This document shows positions 47,101 to 60,844 of a stretch of 64,000 nt of DNA, in pieces (positions within the stretch are counted from its first letter, which is position 1; each line of letters begins with the position of its first letter). A program made the position numbers and the translations under genes. The notes beneath the pieces were generated by a model. That model was not told the DNA's origin. It was given only the letters and a program-made list of their open reading frames with translations, and did not search any database. Location of the stretch: the NCBI GenBank assembly GCA_903813345.2, contig CAIIXF020000005.1, positions 4,989,375 through 5,053,374 of the forward strand. Direction: 5' to 3'. This DNA is from Owenia fusiformis. Lineage: Eukaryota; Annelida; Polychaeta; Sabellida; Oweniidae.

Positions 47101-50100
47101 TGTGAAATACCACCAGGCGGTAATAATAAAGAAAACAATGGACAATTCAGAGTCTGGAGTCCTGAGCTAAACAAAAAATGAGAGAATATAGAATACAAAG
47201 AAATCTAAATGAAACGCCTATGCCAGAAGATTTAACATAAAGGTATATTGTCTCAATAATGAAGAAAAAACATTGCACATTGTTTTAATATTGAGCTACA
47301 TGTAGCTGTATGGACAGCCAGTCTAGTGCAAGTACTTCACTTTATCACGGACACATGGAACAAAGACTCACCACATTCTATAACTCTGTGGACTGGACTG
47401 TATATGATAGATTCATGTTTTCTCACCAGAGAGCTCAATATAATAGACTATAAATAGATATGTTACTTATAAATATTACATAGTATAAGTGTGAATAGTA
47501 ATAACAGATGATAATTGTGTCATAAAAACAATTAGTGTGATACTCATTAATTATGTATCATAGATTTTGTTCTAAAAATATTTATAATGGAGAATCATGT
47601 CATTTCTGGAATAGATGACACGATATACATGAAATACTGATTTCATTTCTGTCTGTTACCCAAGACACGTTCAAATTCCATTCATTGCAACTGCGTAATC
47701 AAAAGCCATGTAACTCTGTATTGCTCTCCCGAACACATAATCTCACATAAGGTTTTGCTATTTCACATAGTTTTCATCCTAGATACAATTAAAATACCTG
47801 ATAGTGTTTCATTTGCATTAATCTAAACCAGATTTTGTATATTTCTATTTCTTGAATGCCAAATTCTCCCAATTTAACTGAAATTTGCAATTAAAAGCAT
47901 AATCAATGTTACATTTTATTCCTTTTTCCTTTTCCCAGTTCCACAATCTTAACAGGTTATTTACACCTCCTGTAGATTTCAACAACAACAAAAAAGACCA
48001 AACACATTTTTAACCAGTTGAGTACTTTAACCAAATTTGATCCATTATTATCTTAATATATCTCATTTTCAATGCATTCCATAGTATCAAAATCTACATG
48101 AACAAAGATCTATAGAGGCAAATGTATCTGGATATACAAGAATTACGATGCACAATAATGCATTTTTCTCTTCGAATAATGAATTAGAAATCCATAATAG
48201 CATTAGACTCTAAATACATGATCTGAAGCTCGTAAATTATAAGAAGACCCAAATTACATCTGATTGATTTCCGCTATGATATACTGTATTTACTACAGTA
48301 TTGCAGAATCTTAAGCCCTGGATTCTAGGTTCTCATATTATCAAACCCCTCAATTGTGGAAGTGTATATCTATAATAAAAAGCCCCAAATGGACAATTAA
48401 TGAATCAGTTTCACTAAATCACTATTCAGGATAGAGAATATATATATCCCCTCCGTAAATTTTGTATAAAAACAATGTATGGTACAACATCACAACATGA
48501 TGGGTTTTTGATGTCCTTGGCCACGTAGGAAATTAATCTAAAGCATGCCTGATACCCTTAGGTAGGATACAGCTACAGATTCAATTATTATCAAGAATCC
48601 ATTTAAAATTTCAAGATTGCATCTGGTTCTCTGGGAAAAGTCTACAGCGAGCATTTTAACCTAAATTTGCATATGAGGACAGATTTTGCCACTGGCATTC
48701 TACAATCGAATGAGATTTTTGTTAAAAATCAAATTGACAAGTTACCACAGGGATTTTAGAGTGAAGTTCAATGTCTTTCGATCAGGAATATCTTGGTAAA
48801 ACAAACATCATCTCTCGCTTTATGCACTAAATACTTACAATAAGCCAAGCTCTTTGTACCATTCTAATCACATCACCCATACTGACATTTCCAGACTTTT
48901 TTCTTTTTCAAGATCTCTTTTTTGGGAGCCTGACAACCTATACATACCTGGAAATACAAATAGAAACCAAATTATTAGACATGATTAATGATAAAGGAAC
49001 ATGCACTAATAATAAGCAATTTCTATAAAGAGAAGAAATCTAAGTGAGATGGTTTATTTTTAAATCATTAATAAAAGTAATCGTGAAAATTAGATTTACT
49101 TTTCGCCTGATAAAATGAAATCTAGAGGCTAACATGTAAGAGTCATCCACGTAACATTCCCAATATAAAAATGAATTATAACCCCATAAATCTATTATTA
49201 TATCGAAAAAGAAATTTGCAAATTGGAGTCTTCATATTACACAGAAAATGTTAATCTAATCTTCCACGTTGGTAGACTAAAAATAACAACGTCAGTCAAA
49301 GCACACCTAAGCATAAAACGTGAATAATGTGCAATCCAATAACGAAAATCTTCAAATCCAACTTAATAAATATCGACAATTTCTTCAATAACATTACAGC
49401 TACATGACAGATAATGCCAATTGATCATATTTATTTCACACTTAAACACTGAGAATTCTAGAAACTTCTATGATTTGTCTAAGATTCCAAATCTAATTCT
49501 CAATATATATCAAGCTTAACAAGCACCATTATGATAAAACTTGGCATCTTCTTCTTTCTTTAGTCAATATATTGCAAAGTAGTAAGATACAAGGATTTTA
49601 GAATGTTCAAATTCTGTAAATTCCAGAAACTTCAATGAGAAAGTAAAACTCAGAATCCATGAAGTCTAGATATACAATTAATAAACAAAGTCTGTGTAGA
49701 GTGTACAGAGACTTTATGGATACTATTGTAAAGTGTAGATAGACCTTATGGACACCCTGTATATAAAAATCTGCATAATAAGATGAAAGAAGACATTCCG
49801 ACTTCATAACAACTATAATTGGAGGAACTGAATTTATCAAAATTATTCAAAAAGCATCACGCACGAGGATCACTCTGAAAGGTTACATAATTCGAGTCAC
49901 TGATTAATAGAACTGCTGATAATGCTGCTTTATTCTCAAATGAGAAAATAATCATCCATATTAGCTATTTGAAACATGAACATAATCTAGAAGTTTTATT
50001 AAAATCTGTGATATCTTCGATTATTCGGAAATAGTACCAGCCATAAATACCATGCTTATTCTAATCTAAATAAAGAATCAAATGCTTACATGGTTTCTAA

Positions 50101-52068
50101 ATAAGGACATAGAAGTAGTAGGGCATAATAAAATAATAAATTCAATAAACCTTTGGACACAAATATAGGTGACCATCAGTACTTATTAATATCAAATTCT
50201 TACACAATTCATACTGATATAAGCATTCACTTAAATTATCATTTAGTGCAAAATCAAATACAACACTGCATATTTAATCAAATGAATAAATATGTATCAG
50301 AAATAACAATTATAGTGAGACTTTTAAAACAATATATTGCTAGTATATGTTCCTCATCTTGGAAACAATGGTCCACAGCACAATAGAAATTGACATTTTA
50401 TCAATATCAAACAAATTTTGTCTACTACCTTGGATGAGACCAATTCACATCAGTTTCATATTTCACAGTGGTGAAGTGGTTTATATTTTTCTAATTTTAA
50501 AAATTGAAGGAAAATCATTATAACGCATCATCTAAAATTGAATGTTTTCAGTTAAATTTAATCTAATAAAGTAAATTTCATAGTATTTAATCAAATGCCT
50601 TAAAGTAGATCCATAATTACATTATTTTAGTCTCACGATACGTCCTTGTTATTCGTCTATATTTGCAGAAGGCTGACCTCATTAGGTTATATTTCATTGA
50701 CAATTGTATACGACCCAAACATGCCCCTACAAGGACATTTGAACCTATAGTTATTTCCACAATCCGATTATACAGAGCCAAAGACAAATTTTGCTAGTGG
50801 GCACTTTTAAGACATTATTGGATTACACAGATAGCCACCGTTGGGTATGCAATTGACGCAAATAATGTCAAACTGGGTTAGTCTTATGCATATCCCCCAG
50901 AGATGGCTTATAATAATATGGTTGCATATTCATTTTTAGACTTGTTTTCTTTAAATTATGCACTGGACTGGAGTAAAAACTGACTCTCTGGTTGCACCAA
51001 AACATGCTTGATCGATCGCTGCACTCTACCAAATAATTTATGACTATGATGATGAAGTTTGTCTATGCATATTCCCTTTCACAAAACGAGAGATAATCGC
51101 AATGATATATAAATACCTATTTGAGTTAATGACAAAAATGAAACAATCCATTATCATAAACTTGGTCTTTGGTAATGTTCAAGAATGAGTGCCAAGAAAG
51201 AGATGATATTACACCAAAGAACAACACAACGAAAATAGTTGCAAGATATATGTCTGCTGGGTCTGTTAGTTCATGTTTGGAAACAATTTTGGATCAATCA
51301 ACCTCATTGTTCTCGTTAAACGCATTATTCAATAGGTTAATAGTGAAAGATGGACTTGTAAATGGGTCTCCATTAGTGAAAATGCACATTAAAAAGGTTC
51401 ACACAGAAAATCTCTACTAATGGTGTATTTTGCCCTCAGATTATTTATTTGAACAAATAATGGTGCTAAAAAAACTGATCTATAAAAGTAGAGAGCATTA
51501 GGAACTATTCAACTCAACAGAAGTAACAAAGCTCTCTGATTATAAACAGATTTGCAGTTCTTGTGCTGAAAAAATCTTTATGATCTCAAATGTACATTTT
51601 ATGACTTTTCAACTGAGTTTCAATACCAAAAATACAGTGTTATGATTTTAGAAAAATGCTAGACCAATAAATTATCCTTTATTTAGTCAGAGTATAGAGG
51701 TCCAGATCATACAAAGGGTATGAGGTGTCTATTTTTGAAACTGGAACTCATTTGTCACAGAAACACTTCCTATTATTTAGAGTTGTACCTAATTACATGA
51801 TAAAACTCTAATAAATAAGACGGTTTTAACCTGGTTCAATTCCTAAAAACTAGGTATAAACCAGGTCGATATTACATTTTAAAGAGAAAGGTATACATAA
51901 GTTAATTAATAAAGATGATAAATAAGAATTTAGAGGAGTAAATTATTATAATTTCCAGTTGATTTAACACAATAGGCAAATGACATGCTAGTAATAAATA
52001 CCCATTTGTTCATTGATCTCCATGACCAATTACTGGACATTTACTTTATTTATTCATTACCATTAATA
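44193..52068. other. Long AT-rich stretch, nothing coding recognised
   Basis: About 7.9 kb without recognisable genes. A run of C at about 46117-46130 stands out. A GTGGCGCAACC...GCGGTTAAAACG patch near 44695 is faintly tRNA-SINE-like but lacks a B box. A minus-strand frame MGDVIRMVQRAWLI ends at a GTAAGT near 48842 but in phase 0. Confidence 0.55.
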
Positions 52069-52255
52069 CAGTATAACCTGTCTAATGTGAACATCACTGG
52101 GGCCAGCCAAAAGTGTTTGGATGAGCAGGTGTTCATATTTCAAGGTTTTCTTATATGTGAGTCAATGGGAGATCACAGAATTGGGACCAAAAAAAGGTGA
52201 ACACATCAAGAGGTGTTTGGATTAGAGATGTGTTCGCATATTTAGGTCTTTAATA
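52069..52255. mobile_element. pogo-like MITE relic
   Basis: It begins CAGTATAACCTGTCTAATGT just after TA and contains several GTGTTCA/GTGTTTGGAT half-sites. Its right end, read on the other strand, is a weak match (ACCTAAATATGCGAACA). It belongs to the same family as 30148 and 54105. Confidence 0.5.
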
Positions 52256-53480
52256 TATTTAGTTGCACTTTTAAGAAATTTCTTTAGTTCAAGGTTGGGC
52301 AGAATACCAGAGGTTATAAAACATGACCTGATACAGCAGGGGGCTTAAAAGAAAAAGAAACAAGATTTAATAGTAAAAAAGAAACCACTTTATAAAGTGT
52401 GTGAACTATGTTATAATTAGCATCCTACATACAAACCCCCTTCAGAGTTAAATGGTACTTCACCTTTATTAAACATGACACATGTACACATACATATGCG
52501 ATCATATCATTCATTGTTTTACTGTTTTAAATCAACAACAACACTCCTATAAAATACAGTAAGTCCTATAGATATATGTTAACAAATTGAGTGAACATTC
52601 ATACAGCCAATCAAAAGTTCATAAACCTTCGATACTTATCTCCTTGCTCCCATTGACCCCATGTTAAAATATATTCATAATATCACAGTGCCAACATTTT
52701 GAAATACTATGAACACTTTTTGCTATTTTTCCATCTATTCCTAATAGTTTTAACAGCAGCAAAATTATATTGTACTTGTAATACATAAAACACAGACAAG
52801 AGGCATATATAATGGGATAGGGGTAATAGTTCAAACTCACCTAAAATTCAACCTGGATCTAAGACGCTTGTCAAGAATAGGATCAGTGTTCAACTAAAGT
52901 CAAGTGTAAAACTGTATTTTAATGATTAGACTTTAACTATTCTGACAGATGTACACAACATAATCTAACGATAAAATAAAGATCTGTGTCAATCAGAATT
53001 TATCGATCTTTAAAGATCTCAGTAGCGACTAACTTGTTGTGCTTTGTTTCAAGAGATATTTCTGATTCATGAAAGTACCAGCACTGAATCAAATCAATCA
53101 ATTAGCTATTATTGACGTCAAAGCATTTTTAATATTGGTGAAATTGAGTCTGATTTTCATTCATTACATCTCCTTTCTTACATAGGACAAGCTCTGATCT
53201 AGGGACCCATTTAGCTGATAAAGGGAATGGGGCCCTCTCTCTGACTGACTTTTCTCTCAATTAATGCACCTGATAGGAACTGCCATGCAAGATACTCAAA
53301 TGATCGTGAATCATGAAACCAGGCCAAAGACATCTACAGTCCTGCCTTTTCAAAAGGGTTATATCTGTCTCTTTACTATATATCTAAATTCATAATTTAC
53401 GAGATGTTAATAATACGCCAACTTTACGCCAAATACAATCATGTATATAGCAATGAATAGAATTTATATAATAAAATAAT
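52256..53480. other. Non-coding stretch
   Basis: AT-rich, no gene, repeat or RNA recognised. Confidence 0.6.
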
Positions 53481-53724
53481 CAAATTTAATTTAGTAATTA
53501 AAACAGAACAAGGTACTGGGTTTATATGGTAACAACAACCAGCTACTAAAGAAAAGGGGTGTGGATGTAATTTTGATAAATCTATTTTTTAAAATTGTTA
53601 TACAAATTTAATTTAGTAATTAAAATGAAACAAGGTACTGGGTTCATATGGTAACAACAACCAGCTACTAAAGAAAAGGGGTGTGGATGTAATTTTGATA
53701 AATCTATTTTGTAACATTGTTATA
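53481..53724 (+). repeat. Tandem duplication, 122-bp unit, two copies
   Basis: The block starting CAAATTTAATTTAGTAATTA and including GGTACTGGGTT and AAAGAAAAGGGGTGTGGATG occurs at 53481 and again at 53603 with only a handful of substitutions. It is a recent head-to-tail duplication. Confidence 0.96.
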
Positions 53725-54104
53725 CACTCTTGTTCTTGAGTGATATTCTGCTCTTGTAAGTAAACCATTCACTTATCAGTTAATTACTACTGCAAAATCA
53801 GCCAAGTTTTCTCACAAGTAAACCATTGTTTACACACGTGTCACTTACTCAGTTGAAACAATGATCAATTTAAATATAATACAACAACCTATGACCCTTT
53901 AAGATAGTACAATCAGTAATTGCATACTACTGGTCTAAGCATTATTGTCCATTTATAAACTAAGGTAATAAAATTCATATTCAAGAATCATAGTTCTTAA
54001 AAAACTTTTTATACTGTTAAATCACTCAATCAGTTAACATATTCATTCATGTATGAATTGATGCTGTAGATATTTATTTTTGCTGTATGTGAAGTTTTAA
54101 TATC

Positions 54105-54256
54105 CAGTAAAACCTGTCTTAATGTACACATCTCTCTATGTGAACACCCGTCTCTGGTAGACACACTTCCTCTGAAATTACCCTCTGTAGTGAACACCTA
54201 CTAACACTGAATTTTTTTCCCAGCAAAAAAATGTTCAACATATACAGGTTTTAATG
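54105..54256. mobile_element. pogo-like MITE relic
   Basis: The left end is CAGTAAAACCTGTCTTAATG. The right end, on the other strand, reads CATTAAAACCTGTATATGTT. Inside are ATGTGAACACC and AGTGAACACC half-sites. This is the most complete short member of the family here (about 152 bp). Confidence 0.6.
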
Positions 54257-56611
54257 TATCAGTAAATTACTTTTGTATACATAACACTTTGAGGGGTACT
54301 ATGTCAGCATACATTACTAATAAACAGTTGTCATTGTAGAGTCTACTTTAAAAACTAGATCATTCTGTAAAATAATATCCAGACTTATTACATATTCACT
54401 CTTCAAAAGGGGGGGGGGGGAACTCAAGCCAAAATGCATCCATTAAAAGAACACATTATGTACAGAACATCTAATTATTTTTACATTGGTAACAGTATGT
54501 ATGCAATTATAGTAAATAACTGAATTTTAATTAATTACATTTCGGTTACAGGTTGCAACCTTTCACAGTGGAATAACAGTGACTGCGATATTGTTATCAA
54601 TGAAAAGGGAAACAAAAGAACTATGAATGCTGTTAAAAGAAAATCTGACACTTGCTCAATTTTTTCATAGTCTATAAACTGCTGCGCTATTGAATCCAAG
54701 AGGTGGGTCGCACCTAGGTGAACTTTGGGTATTGCAGGCTGCCTCATGAAAACATGAATAATATCTTTTTCATACTAAATCAGTTGATAATCGCCAAGAT
54801 GATTAGAAAGTCTAATGGGTGAAATAAAAAATAGATATAGCGAGTTAATGACAGTTTGCTTGACAGATATACGTTTTGATTCTAGTAATGCATCATCTTA
54901 AACAGCAGATATAAAAAATGAATGCCATAGTATTACCTTCATCCGATAAGATAGATAATTTTGTATAACGATGCTTTTATAAGTTGAATCTCTCATAAAT
55001 GTTGAATACATTACTACAAGTAAGAACTAAAAATATTAATCCCATTTCACAAATGATAATAAAGGCACCAGTAATAAACAACATCTATGTTTTGCGTCAA
55101 AGTGAGTAGTTTGCTATTAATTGTTATGTAACAAAAAACAGCTTCTGCCGAAATCAAGATTAATATTCTGAAAAACATGTTCATTTACTTTTACATTGCC
55201 CCTCCCCCACCAGCCCAGACCCACCAAATAATGTAACTGAACAATTTTCAATGTGCTAATTCTTTAAAATTAAAAGTCTGATTAAATGTATGGACGTTTA
55301 CATTTAAATTCCCAAAATAAACTGTTGATAACATTAGCTCAAAAGACAAACAAACAAGACATATATTTAAGACTACTTTTAAAGTTGAAATAAATGAAAC
55401 CTTTTGAGTGCCAAAACACTTATCGATAAATGATTAGAGGAATTGGTTTTTAATAATATATTAACAGACCCTTATCTTTTAGTCTCAAACATACTCATGA
55501 AAATCTTGATCAAATCATAAACGAAAATATTCAAAAGGTGAAATGTATTTTCTAATTCTTCAATCACTTCTAAGGTTTTCTTTTTTACGAAATGTAGTTC
55601 CTCGAGATTTCACAGACATTCTGCTTAATTTTTTGCTTTTTCAAATTCTTAAATATCATAATTGCATTATTTTTTTAAAATGAATAACTTACACGTATAA
55701 CTAGTTTGGCATCTAACCAGGCCATACACTCACTTTTTGTGTTAATAAACTTGTGTTATGATATATTTGGAAGGTAAAGGCAGACAGTTGAGATTTATAT
55801 ACGGTACAGGCAGGTATAAGGGCAAGTTACTTCCTGGATATACAATTAACCTTTACGATACCTTACCTTACCTATGGCAGAACAATATACCAAACTCAAT
55901 CACTAAACCATTCATGGACATTGGCATTTTGGTTCACAAATGAAGACATAAATCAAAAATGTAGATAATATTACTATTCGTGTGTTTTTTCTGTATATAC
56001 TGATTGTTTATCATATAAAATAAAAATTCTGTTCATTTGATTTTAAACTGTAAAATATCGATGATCTATGAATCAGACATGAATTATCTAGGATTCTCTA
56101 GAAAACCTGAGAGAGGCCAAATAATAATAATAGCTTCCATTAACACCAGCAACATAACATTAAGTGTAAGTCTTCATACAAATCAGCAGAGAGGGAATAT
56201 GCTATATATAAACCCATACTCTGAATCTTGACCAAATCTACGAGAAAAAAAATCTTGCTTCCAGACCCTGTCCACCATCAAGCCCCCCCCCCCTTCTAAC
56301 TCTCCAACTGAAAGGGGGGATATGCAAGGTCTTGAAGTAAACAAAAATAGGAGTACAAAATGTTTCATTTGTATTGTGTACATATCTTGTAAGGGGTGTC
56401 CGGGAAGTGAATACACCTCTCACCTACATGACTATGGCAATCATTTTACTCTACTTTTACAATCTGTAGCAATTTCATCTCAAGTGCAGAATTTCATCCC
56501 GTGATTTCATTAACCAGTGAATCTATAAAGATTAAAATATTTGTAACTTTATTTCCTGGACTCCCTGTACAACATCCTTCTTATAACATTCCCTGTAAAT
56601 TTCCTGTATAG
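54257..56611. other. Non-coding stretch
   Basis: It contains a G run near 54409-54420 and a C run near 56284-56292. The 70-codon minus frame at 54535-54747 (MRQPAIPKVHLGATHLLDS...) is GC-richer than the background but I do not recognise it. Confidence 0.5.
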
Positions 56612-56757
56612 ACACAGAGAGTCGGAGACACACAACTTCTGGCAGTCACAATAGGAGACACCAAAGCTGCACCAAGGTCTGCTTCAAGGGAGGTTGTGGA
56701 GGCTAACCACAAGCTTCAAATTCACCATGTTTGGGCTACAACCACAAATGCTACAAG
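56612..56757 (+). other. Exon-like GC-rich segment, gene unknown
   Basis: On the plus strand, CCTGTATAG|ACACAG and CTACAAG|GTAAATA bound 146 bases that are open in the frame starting at the first base (GDTQLLAVTIGDTKAAPRSA..., ending phase 2). GC content is clearly above the surrounding sequence. I recognise no domain and no partner exon. It may be an exon of a plus-strand transcript, a repeat fragment, or chance. Confidence 0.25.
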
Positions 56758-58083
56758 GTAAATACTTCACCTTGATAGACATATATAGACATACCTCACC
56801 TTGGTAACTTTGTATTTTGATATCTAATGCTTAGTCCGTTATGACAGTTATGATCCCACATTCCTCATGATATAAATGTGAGTGAGAAAGACAATCACGA
56901 AATAGCAACTGAAATATTTTCTAAGAATGATTGTTTTAGGATTCCCTTTTTTTCCTTTTTTATCTGGCCAGTTTCGGTTTCTTGTTATATCCCCAGGATG
57001 ACTACATCAAAATGTTATCAGGTTTCAATCAATTCTTCCCAATGTATATGCAAGCATGGAGCAGTTGTACAATATGGGCAAACAATACCAGATATTGGTT
57101 TGAAGAACGATGAATGCCTAGAAGTTTGGACGTGGTCTGTGGAATAAATCATGTTTCATCAAAAGCAGACACTCTTCCCCCTCCCACACCAAGCACGGTA
57201 TTTCCTCAACTTGAATTTGAAGATTATAATCATTTGCCTCTAGTGCATATCCTTTAGATATAAAATAAATCATCAACATGATATGTAATAAAGTTAGGAA
57301 TATAGAAGACATTTCAGTAATAGCATTCTAGGAAAAGTGCAGGCGGGAAACTAAGTGATCTGGTAAGTCTTTGATGTAAATGTCAATGAACGCATCAATG
57401 AGGAGAATATTCCTGGAAATACTTTTAAAGAAAGGATAGGTTGTAAAACATCCCCCCAAACAAAGTGCAGTGATCATATAATTTGTCTACTAGTCATCCA
57501 AGATGAATCAATTTTCACCCCATCATTAAAAATAGAAGTCGCAATTTTTGCTTTATTATCTTTCGTCAAGTATTTCCCTAACCAGTTTTGAAGACAAAAA
57601 AGGATAAAAAATATTCTGATCAATGCCAGAGTATCTCTTTATCTAACATCAGAGATACTAGAGGTTATGGATACCACAATGGAAAAACACCAACTGATAG
57701 AGTGCATTCTTGGTATTCTTAATTTCAGTCTTTCATTGAACTCTCACCCCCCCCCCTCAAAATAACATGTGTACATAAGTCTCAGTAAGGAAATATATAT
57801 GGGGATGGGACAAAGACCTAATGAAAGACATCAAAACTGTAAATGGACTTTTATATAATTTACATCATTATGTATTATCCATTTCACAGACCCAAACTCT
57901 GTATAAGGTAAGATACTGTATTATGGTTAGATGCTACTTCATTCAGGATCATCCCCAAAGAATGAAGAGATAGTCTCCTACAGGAATTGTTATCCAGCTG
58001 CTATCAACCACAAACCCATAAAACAATCAGTTTACCTTATAAGAGCAGAATTTCTTTATTTTGATTAGCACTCTTTATCTTCT
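56758..58083. other. Non-coding stretch
   Basis: It contains a C run near 57748-57757. Frames at 56878-57147 and others resemble nothing known. Confidence 0.5.
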
Positions 58084-59004
58084 GTCTTTTTTAAAGTCAA
58101 CATTAGGTGTTAAATCACAAACTGCAAGCCGACCTAGGGAGATACCCATTATCAATCAAAATTGAATCTTACATTATAAAATACTGGCTTAGATTTCAAA
58201 ATTTTCCAGAGAGTAATGTATTAAATCAAGCATACTTATATGATAGGGGTAATCAAGAGTTAGGGTTTAAAAGTTGGTCAAGCAAGGTTTATGATATACT
58301 CAGAAAATGTGATTTACTAGATTATTGGAATAATCAAAATCTGGATACTGAAAATCTGGTGAATATGGTTGAAAAGAAATTAAAAATATTGTTTGTAGAA
58401 AAATGGAAAAATGATTTGAACACTTATCCTATATTGAGAACGTACAAATTATTTAAAAATGATTTTGGTAAAGAATTGTACTTGAAACTAGATAATAAAA
58501 AGTATAGATTGGCTACAAGTAGATTTAGAATGAGTTCTCATCAGTTAGCAATTGAGACTGGAAGACATACAAAGCCAAAACCAAAACCTTTAGAGGAAAG
58601 AGTATGTAATATTTGTAAAGATGTAGAGGATGAATGTCATTTCTTTTTAGCTTGTACAAAAAATGATGAGAATAGGCAAATATTATATACAAAAGCCTGT
58701 GAAATTTTACCTAACTTGGATTTACAAAGTGAAAATTTATTTGTCAATCTTATTTCTAGTAAAAATGTAACCTTGCAAAGACATATTGGCAAATTCATTT
58801 ACCATTCATTTAAGAATTTAGCGTGGTCATAATGCATTGTGTGTGCACCACACTATTATTGTTACCTTATATATTTTTATATATTTTTTGTAGTTTTAGT
58901 TTAGTTGGTGTTTTGTAGTTTAGATATGTAGTCTACCATAGTTCTGACTAATGTAATCATGTTATGATACTATATGTCAATAAAAGTTATATAAAAGTTA
59001 TATA
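58084..59004 (+). mobile_element. 5'-truncated LINE (non-LTR retrotransposon), 3' end only
   Basis: The insert holds the C-terminal part of a LINE ORF2 and its 3' UTR. It ends in an ATAAAAGTTAT-type simple tail and is flanked by TATCTTCT at 58076-58083 and 59005-59012, a candidate 8-bp target duplication. Endonuclease and the catalytic part of the reverse transcriptase are missing, as is usual after incomplete reverse transcription. The open frame is intact over 241 codons, so the copy is fairly young. About 23 bases at the left edge do not fit the protein frame. Confidence 0.85.
58107..58832 (+). pseudogene. LINE ORF2 C-terminal fragment with zinc knuckle
   Basis: A 241-codon frame opens at a GTG directly after an in-frame TAG, so this is not a genuine start. 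LGRYPLSIKIESYIIKYWLR near the beginning and RLATSRFRMSSHQLAIETGR at residues 134-153 are typical of the region after the reverse transcriptase in many invertebrate LINE proteins. They are followed by a zf-RVT-like CNIC...ECHFFLAC knuckle (Cys167, Cys170, His178, Cys183). That it is LINE-derived is secure; the exact clade (CR1/L2/Jockey-like) is not. It has no host function that I can see. Confidence 0.88.
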
Positions 59005-60341
59005 TATCTTCTAAGATTCAGTTTACAAAACTTTATAAAGTAAACCATAAGACTTGCCAAAAGTATAGCGTTCCCTGATAGTGTAAAACAAACCAAGAAC
59101 CATTGTCTAGATAGAAACCTTGTTTTGCGTCAATACCCTGTACCCCCACCCTCTCTCTTACTGGGGCTTGTAAAGGAGAGGGAGGGGGTGAGAGGGCCTT
59201 CCTACCAAGAATCTGAAAATAATGACCCCCTCCAACCATTCTTTCTCCACGATTAATTCGAGAAAAATAAAAGACAGCAGTAGAAATCATACACCAATCC
59301 CTAGAATACCCCCACCCCACATGGACACATAAATAAGAGGCTTGATTAGAGAGTAGAGTGCAATACAAAGCAGCAGTTGCTACAGAAGCAACAATACATA
59401 TTGCCTTTGAAGGAGCAAAATACTCGCAGATGTATAGTAGTATAAAAGATAAGGCTACCTAGTTACCTGAAGGTCAAAAAAGGAGTTTGACCAGATGTGG
59501 GCTGAGACTAGGCTAATTAATACAAAAAGGATGTTGGGTTTAAAGAGCATAGCAGACAATTTCCATGGCTTGCTTATCTCTTTGTTTGGGCCTCAGCCTA
59601 AAGAGAACTGACCATGTTTTTAAGAGATGAGTAGCAAGAACACTACACATAGGAGAGTATTTCCATTTTTATCTTTACCTCAGGAATGTCTATGAACTGT
59701 TGCTTTATGAATATTATCGCATGGAACTGATAAAGGGGATGCCATAAAAAACCATGCATATAGAAGAAGCAACTGTAGTGAGAATGATGTGGCTTTCCAA
59801 TGATAATGAAGATGTCTTGAATATTTCAACTCCCATGGTAGATGAGATCAAGGGGATGTAACATGAATATCAAAAATTTATATTAGAGACCCTCAGAGTG
59901 GTAGGTGACAGGGATAGCAGAAACCTATCCTTCTGGAGACAATAAAATAAGACAAGGCATGTCACACTGGACAAATATCACAACAGCAGCTGACACCAAA
60001 TGCTGGTCGCAAAAAACGTAACAATATGTCACCACTTCTTGACGGTGACATAAACAATGGCACATAATGGCAACACATAGTCTAGCTACATGCCCCTATG
60101 ATCCCCTCCCACTACTTGAGTCTACACAGGAATGAAAACTTCTCATGAGGAGGTGTGTAATGAGGGAGGGGGGCACAAAGGCACAATAGCTAGAGCAGGC
60201 CTCATCAAATCAGATCCATACCTTTATATTGCTGATCCTGGCCATCTCCCATTCCAGATCTCATTATGTCAAGCAGATGTGTTTCTAAGTTGGGGAACCT
60301 CATTGAGTCAAGGCTGTTTCTGTCATGAGGGTGCTGAAATG
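59005..60341. other. Non-coding stretch
   Basis: A locally GC-richer patch (59140-59310) has strong purine/pyrimidine strand bias and produces a 111-codon minus-strand frame. It resembles no protein and is probably chance. Confidence 0.5.
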
Positions 60342-60450
60342 CACAATAAAATACAATGAAGAAATGTAAATACACAATAAAATACAATGAAGAAATGTAA
60401 ATACACAATAAAATACAATGAATAAATGTAAATACACAATAAAATATAAT
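60342..60450 (+). repeat. 31-bp tandem repeat, about 3.5 copies
   Basis: CACAATAAAATACAATGAAG plus AAATGTAAATA repeats at 60342, 60373, 60404 and 60435, with the last copies slightly diverged (GAATAAATG, ATATAAT). Every unit contains AATAAAATACAATG. Confidence 0.95.
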
Positions 60451-60844
60451 TTAGATATCATGAAAAATGTAGATGGTAATGACCAGTTTTGGATAAGTTT
60501 GGATGAGAATAATAAAACGATTTCTTTTCATCACATTTCCCTTTGCAGCTAGGTTATTCCCCATGCTATTTTTAAAAGCTATACATTCAAGTTAATATCA
60601 ATTGGTTTCCTAAATATTACTTGATCTTTATCTTTTATCTTTTTATGCTTTTTAGCATTCAGCTAAATTTCATTTCCTTTCCAGAAAATGTGTGGGAAGT
60701 TGATTGTGCACAAAGTTAACTTGATCATAACGTAACTTCTAATAACACAGATCTAGATATTCATGATTTATGTTAGTTAAAATTAAACTTTGTTATTCAA
60801 ATATTATATTACTTGATAACTTGTGTTTTGCATAATAAACTCAA

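Noticed and set aside
48842-48890. Possible first exon MGDVIRMVQRAWLI before a GTAAGT donor (minus)
   Set aside because: Phase 0, upstream stop, no polypyrimidine or homology support.
59033-59368. 111-codon minus-strand frame
   Set aside because: Comes from a strand-biased GC-richer patch; no recognisable domain and low-complexity PPPSP stretch.
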